A stretch of DNA of 15,066 nt from Bacteroidales bacterium UBA3389. Its GTDB lineage: Bacteria; Bacteroidota; Bacteroidia; Bacteroidales; P3. Below the pieces are notes generated by a model. That model saw only the letters and a list, made by a program, of their open reading frames with translations, was not told where the DNA came from and made no database searches. This document shows, in pieces, positions 6,930 to 13,438 of this stretch; within the stretch, counting starts at the first letter, position 1, and each line of letters begins with the position of its first letter. The stretch lies in assembly GCA_002358835.1 (NCBI GenBank), contig DEPP01000134.1, forward strand, positions 10,982 to 26,047, written 5' to 3'. A program made the translations under genes and the position numbers.

Positions 6930-7954
6930 TAATAATCGGAATAACCGGCACATTAGGTGCAGGAAAAGGCACAATAGTCGAAACGCTCAAAGAAAGAGGA
7001 TTTACACACTTCTCAGTAAGAGATTTTCTCGTTAAAGAAATCGAGCAAAGAGGCTTGGAGGTCAATCGAGACACTATGACAATGGTGGCAACTTCTATAA
7101 GGCAGGAACATGGTGCGGATTACCTGATAAGATGTATTCTTGAAGAAGCCTCAAAGCAAGGAAAAAACTGCGTAATCGAAAGCATAAGGCATCAAAACGA
7201 AGTTGCTCTGCTCAAAAACGCACGCAATTTCTATCTGTTCTCTGTTGATGCAGATCTGAAAACGAGATACGAACGAATTTTGCTAAGAAAGAGTGCTACG
7301 GACAATGTGAGTTTTGAGACCTTTGTTGCGAACGAGCAACGCGAAATGACGGCAAGAGATGACAAAGGTCAGAACATAGGTGAATGTATGACGTTGGCAG
7401 ATTATCGTTTCTTGAATAATTCGGACATGGATTCGCTTAAAGCAGAGGTCAATCGTGTAATCGATGAAATAGAACGCAAAGTGCGTCCGACATGGGACGA
7501 ATATTTCATGGAATTAGCTGATGCTGCGTCGAAGAGAGCAACATGCGACAGAGGCAGAAGCGGTTGCGTGATAGTGAAAGACCGTCAGGTTTTGGTGACA
7601 GGCTATGTCGGTTCTCCTACAGGTCTGCCTCATTGCGATGATGTAGGACATTTATTCAAGCAAACGATAAACGAAGACGGCAGTATAAGCACTCATTGCG
7701 TCAGAACGGTACATGCAGAACAAAATGCGATATGTCAGGCAGCCAAAAGAGGGATAGCATTGGAGGGTGCGACGCTTTATTGCCGTATGACTCCATGCAG
7801 AACTTGTGCGATGATGATTATCAACTGCGGAATCAAGAGAGTGGTTTGTCAAATGAAATATCACGCAGGAGCGGAAAGCGAAGAAATGTTCGCAATGGCA
7901 GGAGTAAAACTCGAATTCTTCAGTGAACAAATCTTAAAGTACGAAAAACAATAA
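6926..7954 (+). CDS. dCMP deaminase with N-terminal P-loop kinase-like domain
   Basis: A 342-residue two-domain protein. Residues 1 to about 185 are a P-loop nucleotide-kinase-like domain: Walker A GTLGAGKGT at 8-16, a core strand with IESIRHQNE at 84-92, and LKTRYERILLRK at 111-122 as a likely lid region. The E-S/G-I-R-x-x-x-E-V pattern recalls dephospho-CoA kinase-like/UPF0200 proteins. Residues 187-342 are a zinc deaminase: HAE at 263-265 (zinc His263 and proton-shuttle Glu265) and PCRTC at 290-294 (zinc Cys291 and Cys294). Cys207, Cys237 and His257/Cys258 are candidate ligands of the second zinc seen in some dCMP deaminases. The expected reaction is dCMP to dUMP, feeding thymidylate synthesis. 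Bacterial ComEB-type dCMP deaminases lack the kinase-like half; the same layout is remembered from yeast Dcd1 (degenerate P-loop) and anti-phage AvcD. It overlaps purE by four bases and is followed by a terminator. The kinase-like domain's substrate is unknown. Confidence 0.87.
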   Translation: MIIIGITGTLGAGKGTIVETLKERGFTHFSVRDFLVKEIEQRGLEVNRDTMTMVATSIRQEHGADYLIRCILEEASKQGKNCVIESIRHQNEVALLKNARNFYLFSVDADLKTRYERILLRKSATDNVSFETFVANEQREMTARDDKGQNIGECMTLADYRFLNNSDMDSLKAEVNRVIDEIERKVRPTWDEYFMELADAASKRATCDRGRSGCVIVKDRQVLVTGYVGSPTGLPHCDDVGHLFKQTINEDGSISTHCVRTVHAEQNAICQAAKRGIALEGATLYCRMTPCRTCAMMIINCGIKRVVCQMKYHAGAESEEMFAMAGVKLEFFSEQILKYEKQ

Positions 7955-7967
7955 TATTTCCAAGCAT

Positions 7968-8016
7968 GGAATATGCCTTATTTTGCAAACAATCTAAGGC
8001 ATATTCCTTTTTTCTT
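7968..8016 (+). terminator. Rho-independent terminator of the purE operon
   Basis: A perfect 13-bp inverted repeat (GGAATATGCCTTA at 7968-7980 and its complement at 7995-8007) with a 14-base loop, followed at once by six T residues and further T-rich sequence. It lies 14 bases after the deaminase stop codon. Confidence 0.9.
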
Positions 8017-8162
8017 ACGGACATCTCACTCAAGCCAACCATCTAAAACAAACACCATTTCAGAACAAAGAAACAATCCGATGAAATCAAAAAAGAATTT
8101 ACCGAATCTTTGAAACGATTTTTTCTTTCTTTACTTTATTTATTTCTTTACAAAAAAAATAG

Positions 8163-8170
8163 TATCTTTG
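8163..8170 (+). promoter_or_regulatory. Bacteroidetes -7 promoter box for the T9SS cargo gene
   Basis: TATCTTTG, identical to the boxes before purE and the OmpA-family gene. Transcription would start near 8177, about 17 bases ahead of the ATG at 8194. No TTG is present at the -33 position; the upstream sequence is T-rich instead. The rest of the 7955-8193 gap holds the purE terminator and no supported gene. Confidence 0.65.
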
Positions 8171-8193
8171 CATATTGGAAAAAAATTGTATTT

Positions 8194-11100
8194 ATGATAG
8201 GTAGTAGATTTTTCCCTATATTGTGTGTTTTATTTTTACTTGGGGCTTCTGTTTTTGGGCAGGATACGATTTTAATGGGAACAAACAATCACCAAGAGAT
8301 TGTTTCCAACTATTGTGTATTGTATGCGGATAACGGACCGGGTGTTCCCCACTCTCCTCGTGTCGATGCGTCATACACAATCAAAGCAACCAACCCTGAT
8401 TATCGTTGCAAGATAATCGTACACAACCCTTATAACTATTACGTTTCAAGACTTAGCGAATACAATATTTACAAAGGAGATACTAATTCAACACAATACA
8501 TAACAGGAGGCTATAGTATCTATTACCATACGATAACCTACTCTGATACTGATGAGATAACAGTAAAGTTTGATGCAGATAACGATAATCCCTTCGAGAG
8601 TTTTGAGATTATTGTGCAATTTTGTGATTGCGATGCTCCGAGCGGATTAACTCATGAATACGTTGATTCCACCTCAGTCGTTCTTCGTTGGGACGGACAC
8701 GGGCAAGATTCGTTCAGAGTCGATTATCTTACTTACAATCCTCCACTTGGAAGTGGCATTCTAACGAATTATCCATTCTATCTTTCGGATCCGAATGCCA
8801 ACATCCAAACACTTTACACTGATGCTGACTCTGTGCTGATTACAGGACTGCCTTCGTATTCATTTATCCACTATCATGTCTATGGTATTTGTGACAGTTT
8901 ACCTATGTGTGGAGTTTTGGGTAACACATCCTGCCAACATTTTCAGCCGCAGAACGTTACTGTTACCACTGATGAGGATTCCATATATGTTTCTTGGGAT
9001 TCTGTTGCCAATGCTAATTGGTATATGCAGAATAACTTGGATTACACTTGGAGTTCTACGACTAACAATTATGCAACTTTTCCTAAAAGATGCAATAGTA
9101 GTTTTTGGCTTGATATGACAGGGGGATATGGCGGTTTTTATTATTGTAATATCAAGTATGCTGTTAATCGATACTACGGTTGCCCGAATGTTTCTTCTTG
9201 GGTCAGTAATATTACGCCATATTCTATGACAGTGTATTGGAATGACAACGATACGATTGAGCAGTATGTTGTGCGGTGTGTAAGGAACAAAGCTCCATAC
9301 GATACGGTCTTTTATGATACAATTCCTTTTGGCGTAGAACAAGTAACGATTACAGGTCTTGATGAGGTAACACCATATAATGTTTACGTTCATACTTTAT
9401 GTGAAGAATGCGGAATGTCGACAGGTACAAGCAATTCTGTGAATACGACTATTGACAGATGTATTGACTACATCAATATTTATTCCGAAAATTCCCATCC
9501 GACATCTGGAACTTATGACAACCCTTATCAATGGAATAATTCTTTTAGAGGACAAGTCTATTTGAGTTCTACTTCGTATGATTCTTATACATATAATTAT
9601 AATAGCGGGAATCCGACTCGGTTATATTGCGTTCCTCCGGGTGAAAAGGCAAGTGTGCGATTAGGAAACAGCTCTACAGGAGCGGAAGCCGAGAGTATAT
9701 CGTACGATTACTTTGTTGATACGATGCAATACGACATGATAACCTTGAAATACGCCGTTGTATTGCAAAATCCTGACCATACGAGAGAAAACCAACCAAG
9801 ATTTACACTCGAGATTCTTGACGAGAACGATGTGTTGATTGATAGCACATGTGGCTTTGCCGATTTCTATGCAAGCGGAGACTTGGGTTGGAATCAGAAT
9901 ACTTACAATAATTCAATCATCATTTGGAAAGATTGGACTACAATCGGAATAGACATCGCTCCTTACCACGGACAAAACGTAAGAGTTCGACTTACAACAT
10001 ACGATTGTAAAGATGGAGGACACTTTGGTTATGCTTATTTTACGCTAAATTGCGACAGAAAAAGAATATATCTTATAAATGCGTGCGACGCTACCGATTC
10101 GGTTCACCTGCAAGCACCTTTGGGGTTTGAGTATAAGTGGTATAAAGATAGCGACACAACAGTTATATCGACCAATTACGACATTCTCGTTCCGATTGAC
10201 AATAGCGAATATCATTGTACTGCATCCTTTGTAGGCAAACCGGAATGTAACTTTACAATATCCTCACACTCTATAGCGGTTACGCCACATTCCATTGCGA
10301 ATTTTACAATTGATACTTGCCAATCAAAAGTTTTCTTTGAGAATCTAAGTTCAATTTCTATGGATTCGACATATAGCGTATTTACCGAGCATATTGTCGA
10401 TTCGGTCTTTTGGATTTTCGAGGACGGCTGCACATCTGTTGATGATACTCTAAGCAGGAATTATCCTAATAATGGTTTGTATGACGTAAAATTAGTATCC
10501 ACTCTTTCTAATTCCCAATGCGTAGACACCTTACTTATACCTATAAACATAAACTTTAATTTCCTTGCAAACATTTCAGGTCCCGATACAGTATGTCATG
10601 GAGATACAATGATTCTCTCTGCCGATCTGTTCACCGGAATGAACACCGGGAATGTGGAATACTTATGGGATACGGGGCAAACGACGGATAGTATAATCGT
10701 TGTTGCAAATGAGACCAAGCAATGGAGTTTGGCTGCATCCGAAGGAGGCTCTTGCAGGGGTGCGGCAACAAAAACAATTGTCGTAAACCCGACTTATTAT
10801 GACACCATCTATGCTTCGATTTGCGATAATCAAATATATCAAGATTCGTTGTTCAATGTGGATAGTGCCGGCGTTTATACATGGTATGGAACGACTGATT
10901 GCAATTGCGATAGTTTGATTACACTTGTGCTGACTGTAAATCCGACACATGAGATTGAGTTTTTCGATACTATATGTTTGGGAGAAGTATATACCGAACA
11001 TAATTTCCATGAAACAAATGCCGGTGTATATGTTCAGAATCTTCAAAACATATACGGATGCGATAGTGTTGTTAGACTGAATCTGCATGTCTCGATGACG

Positions 11101-11985
11101 CATAGCATAACTATCAATGCAGAGATTTGTGATGACTCAACGTACACTCAATATGGCTTTTCAGAAAACCAAACCGGTGTTTACACTCAAACATTGCCGA
11201 ACATATATGGCTGCGATAGTATTGTTACTCTTAATCTTGTCGTTCACCCTACATACGATTATGTTATTGATGCAGAGATTTGCGATGGAGAAACTTACGA
11301 TGAGAACAATTTCTTCGAAACCCAAACCGGTGTTTATACACAAGAGCATCTCTCAATACACGGTTGCGACTCTATTGTGCACCTTAATCTTGTTGTAAAC
11401 CCTGTTTATAATGACACTATCTATTCAGAACTTTGCGGAGTGCCTTATGATGCCAACAATTTCTACGAAGAAGAATCAGGAATATACACTCAACATCTGC
11501 AAACGATAAACGGTTGCGACAGTATAGTAACGTTGAATCTTACGGTTTGGGATTTGTTTACCGATAGCTTGGAAGTGGAAATCTATAAGGGGGATACATA
11601 TGACGAACATGGCTTTTCGGAAAGCACATCAGGAGAATATACTCAAGTTTATACAGATTTGAACGGATGCGACAGCACTTACTTTTTGGATTTAAGGGTT
11701 ATAAATCTTAATTTTCCAAATATGGTCAGTGCGAATGACGATGGTATAAACGATGTATTTGAAATCATCGGTCTTCTTAACAACACTTATTTCTCTTGGA
11801 ATGAGCTTTTGATTTACACCCGCCACGGAAAAAGAGTCTATTACAAAGAAAACATACAAAAGGAATCGGATTTCTGGGCTCCAGCATCAACAAACTCTGC
11901 ACCGGGAACGTATTTCTTCAGGTTCAAAGCCAAAGGCAAAACGAGAATCTTCGACTTTACAGGCTCGATAGAAGTTTTCAGATAA
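8194..11985 (+). CDS. Secreted multidomain surface protein with T9SS type B sorting domain
   Basis: A 1263-residue modular protein. Residues 1-22 are a Sec signal peptide (hydrophobic core then ASVFG before QD). About 148-238, 250-325 and 330-424 resemble fibronectin type III modules (repeated x-V-x-W-D/N and Y-x-V-Y/R patterns). About 423-629 is a beta-rich MAM/jelly-roll-like region. About 700-786 is PKD-like (WIFEDG and NNGLYDVKLV). About 790-868 is Ig-like. Residues 869-1173 are six 51-residue repeats. The final 90 residues (FPNMVSANDDGINDVFEI, LLIYTRHGKRVY, PGTYFFRF) form the type B/gliding-associated CTD that directs export by T9SS. No catalytic domain is recognised, so adhesin or structural function is likely (inference). 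The open frame reaches back to a TTG at 8110, but the -7 box at 8163-8170 lies inside that extension and the signal peptide begins cleanly at 8194. It is monocistronic. Confidence 0.88.
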   Translation: MIGSRFFPILCVLFLLGASVFGQDTILMGTNNHQEIVSNYCVLYADNGPGVPHSPRVDASYTIKATNPDYRCKIIVHNPYNYYVSRLSEYNIYKGDTNSTQYITGGYSIYYHTITYSDTDEITVKFDADNDNPFESFEIIVQFCDCDAPSGLTHEYVDSTSVVLRWDGHGQDSFRVDYLTYNPPLGSGILTNYPFYLSDPNANIQTLYTDADSVLITGLPSYSFIHYHVYGICDSLPMCGVLGNTSCQHFQPQNVTVTTDEDSIYVSWDSVANANWYMQNNLDYTWSSTTNNYATFPKRCNSSFWLDMTGGYGGFYYCNIKYAVNRYYGCPNVSSWVSNITPYSMTVYWNDNDTIEQYVVRCVRNKAPYDTVFYDTIPFGVEQVTITGLDEVTPYNVYVHTLCEECGMSTGTSNSVNTTIDRCIDYINIYSENSHPTSGTYDNPYQWNNSFRGQVYLSSTSYDSYTYNYNSGNPTRLYCVPPGEKASVRLGNSSTGAEAESISYDYFVDTMQYDMITLKYAVVLQNPDHTRENQPRFTLEILDENDVLIDSTCGFADFYASGDLGWNQNTYNNSIIIWKDWTTIGIDIAPYHGQNVRVRLTTYDCKDGGHFGYAYFTLNCDRKRIYLINACDATDSVHLQAPLGFEYKWYKDSDTTVISTNYDILVPIDNSEYHCTASFVGKPECNFTISSHSIAVTPHSIANFTIDTCQSKVFFENLSSISMDSTYSVFTEHIVDSVFWIFEDGCTSVDDTLSRNYPNNGLYDVKLVSTLSNSQCVDTLLIPININFNFLANISGPDTVCHGDTMILSADLFTGMNTGNVEYLWDTGQTTDSIIVVANETKQWSLAASEGGSCRGAATKTIVVNPTYYDTIYASICDNQIYQDSLFNVDSAGVYTWYGTTDCNCDSLITLVLTVNPTHEIEFFDTICLGEVYTEHNFHETNAGVYVQNLQNIYGCDSVVRLNLHVSMTHSITINAEICDDSTYTQYGFSENQTGVYTQTLPNIYGCDSIVTLNLVVHPTYDYVIDAEICDGETYDENNFFETQTGVYTQEHLSIHGCDSIVHLNLVVNPVYNDTIYSELCGVPYDANNFYEEESGIYTQHLQTINGCDSIVTLNLTVWDLFTDSLEVEIYKGDTYDEHGFSESTSGEYTQVYTDLNGCDSTYFLDLRVINLNFPNMVSANDDGINDVFEIIGLLNNTYFSWNELLIYTRHGKRVYYKENIQKESDFWAPASTNSAPGTYFFRFKAKGKTRIFDFTGSIEVFR
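10798..11712 (+). repeat. Six in-frame tandem repeats, 153-bp period
   Basis: Units begin at 10798, 10951, 11104, 11257, 11410 and 11560. Five are 153 bases (51 codons); the fifth lacks one codon. Each unit has a strand ending in a Cys (E-I-C type), a Y-(D/T)-x-x-x-F stretch, a G-x-Y-(T/V) core and a terminal G-C-D-S-(I/V)-x-x-L-N-L-x-V strand. Units 2-4 are most regular; unit 1 has CNCDS, and unit 6 has Tyr in place of the first Cys. Units 3 and 4 also share DNA stretches, while others differ in codons, so most of the duplication is old. Similar 'GCDSIVTLNLTV' modules are common in Bacteroidales T9SS proteins (family knowledge). Confidence 0.9.
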
Positions 11986-12096
11986 AACAGAACGAAGAAC
12001 CTGAAAAAATAAAACGCTGTTTTGGTGAAATAAATCTTGATTTCACTCAATTGAATCTTCGTTTCGTTCAGATGATATAAACAAACAGACAAGCAC

Positions 12097-12141
12097 AAAA
12101 AAAATACGGTATTCTCGAATCGGAATACCGTATTTTAATAT
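12097..12141. terminator. Bidirectional terminator between T9SS gene and kdd
   Basis: A perfect 14-bp inverted repeat (AAAATACGGTATTC at 12101-12114 and its complement at 12123-12136) with an 8-base loop. An A8 run (12097-12104) on one side and TTTTAATAT on the other give a U-rich tail to transcripts from either direction. It lies in the 171-base gap between two convergent genes, so it can serve both. Confidence 0.87.
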
Positions 12142-12156
12142 ATCGGAATTGATTTA

Positions 12157-13197
12157 TTAAGCGTACAATTCAGTGAATATCTTTCTCAAAGCCTCGCACT
12201 CTCTCAACTCTTGAAGTGTGATTTCTGCGTGTCCTTTTGTGTAGCCGTTACCTACGATCATTGTAACATCGCTTCCAACTCCTTCTGCTCCCAAAGCAGC
12301 TTTTGTAAATGAAGTTGCCATTGAGAAGAAGTAAACAACACCTGTGTTCTTTGTTACAAGGATAGATGTCATTTCTGTATCAGGGATATTTACATTGTTG
12401 ATACATACGTCAGCCATTTGTCCGTTTGTAAGCTCTTCTATTTTCTTCATTACAGGAACTGGTTGTGTTGCATCAGCTGAGAATACTTCATCGCAGAATC
12501 CCAAATCCATCATACGTTTTGTTGATCTCTCGCTGTGGCATATTCCTATTACTTTACCGGTTACGCCTGCACGTTTCTTAGCTTCATAGCAGCAAAGCAT
12601 ACCTGACTTACCGCCTGCTCCGATTATTACAACTGTATCGCCCGGTTTAACAAGCTTTGCAGTTTGTGCAGGAGCTCCTGCTACGTCAAGAGCAGACAAT
12701 GCAAGGTTTTCAGGAAGGTCTGCAGGGATTTTTGCATAGATTCCTGATTCAAAAAGAATTGCTTTTCCATCTATATCAACTTGGTCGATGTCCGGACGAA
12801 TGTCTTTAATTTTGTCTATTCTCAATGGAGTAAGAGAAAGAGATACCAAAGTAGCTATTTTATCGCCTACCTTCAAATCAGTTTTACCTACAAGAGCATC
12901 GCCTATCTTCTCAACAGTTCCAAGCAACATACCACCAGAACCTGTTACAGGGTTGCGGTGTTTTCCTTGCTTTTCAACGATTGACATCATTATTTTTGCG
13001 ATTTCTTCTTTATCTCCCTTAGCTTGTTCTTCTATTTGAGTGAATGAAGCTGAGTCTATGTTCAAAGTTTGAACGTCAATAAGGATTTCATTATCGTAAA
13101 TTTCGTCCATATTGTTATCTACTTTGTTTGCCGGTTGTGGCAATACGCCTTTTGGTTCAATTACACGGTGTGTTCCGTATCTACATCCTTTTTTCAT
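12157..13197 (-). CDS. kdd: L-erythro-3,5-diaminohexanoate dehydrogenase
   Basis: A 346-residue cytosolic oxidoreductase that deaminates L-erythro-3,5-diaminohexanoate to 5-amino-3-oxohexanoate with NAD(P)+, a middle step in fermentation of lysine to acetate and butyrate. The N-terminus MKKGCRYGTHRVIEPKG and internal segments NPVTGSGGML (82-91), ESGIYAKIP (150-158), and YFFSMATSFTKAALGAEGVG (289-308) match what I recall of Kdd proteins from Fusobacterium and Clostridium. The NAD-binding Rossmann loop is GAGGKSG at 193-199. Length is normal and the start is fixed by the conserved first residues. Kdd normally sits with kamA, kamDE and kce; here it is alone, with its own -7 box upstream and a shared terminator downstream. 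The rest of the pathway must be elsewhere if it operates. Confidence 0.93.
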   Translation of the reverse strand: MKKGCRYGTHRVIEPKGVLPQPANKVDNNMDEIYDNEILIDVQTLNIDSASFTQIEEQAKGDKEEIAKIMMSIVEKQGKHRNPVTGSGGMLLGTVEKIGDALVGKTDLKVGDKIATLVSLSLTPLRIDKIKDIRPDIDQVDIDGKAILFESGIYAKIPADLPENLALSALDVAGAPAQTAKLVKPGDTVVIIGAGGKSGMLCCYEAKKRAGVTGKVIGICHSERSTKRMMDLGFCDEVFSADATQPVPVMKKIEELTNGQMADVCINNVNIPDTEMTSILVTKNTGVVYFFSMATSFTKAALGAEGVGSDVTMIVGNGYTKGHAEITLQELRECEALRKIFTELYA

Positions 13198-13239
13198 ATT
13201 ACGATTATGTTTTTATTAATACTATTTCTTTTTAGTTTG

Positions 13240-13247
13240 CAAATGTA
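13240..13247 (-). promoter_or_regulatory. Candidate -7 promoter box for kdd
   Basis: On the minus strand this reads TACATTTG, matching TAnnTTTG. Transcription would start near 13234, leaving a leader of about 36 bases. No TTG is found at the -33 position. The 241-base divergent gap (13198-13438) otherwise holds the OmpA-family promoter and no supported gene. Confidence 0.55.
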
Positions 13248-13381
13248 CGCTTTTTTCCAGAAATTTAGGTCTATTCAAAGCTTTTTTCTTTGTTTCAATT
13301 AAAAAATAGAGCATACTGAAAACAAAAAACGAACTTTTAGTGTCTATATCGTGTTTATTGAATAAAAGATTGGATAGAATT

Positions 13382-13411
13382 TTGTCAATTAAAAACTTAT
13401 ATGTATCTTTG
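13382..13411 (+). promoter_or_regulatory. Promoter of the OmpA-family gene (and probably tRNA-Gln)
   Basis: TTG at 13382-13384 and TATCTTTG at 13404-13411 are separated by exactly 19 bases, the same arrangement as before purE. Transcription should start near 13418, about 20 bases before the ATG at 13439. Confidence 0.8.
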
Positions 13412-13438
13412 TCGAAGTTTCTTAAATAATATAATGTC

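Noticed and set aside
6926..7954. An anti-phage AvcID-type defence module
   Set aside because: The two-domain layout resembles AvcD, but no inhibitory RNA or other defence gene is visible, the gene is translationally coupled to purE, and the neighbourhood is housekeeping. A metabolic role is the simpler reading.
8081..8113. 10-codon ATG frame as a leader peptide
   Set aside because: It lies upstream of the likely transcription start (about 8177), is very short, and has no regulatory codon run.
8194..8230. Lipoprotein signal at the T9SS cargo N-terminus
   Set aside because: The Cys at residue 11 lies in the middle of the hydrophobic core, not at a lipobox position; the end ASVFG-QD fits signal peptidase I.
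8899..9393. Minus-strand 164-codon frame inside the T9SS gene
   Set aside because: It is antisense to signal-peptide-bearing modular protein sequence and shows no domain or start signal.
10798..11712. CRISPR-like or non-coding tandem array
   Set aside because: The 153-base periodicity is in frame, preserved at protein level and far too long for CRISPR repeats.
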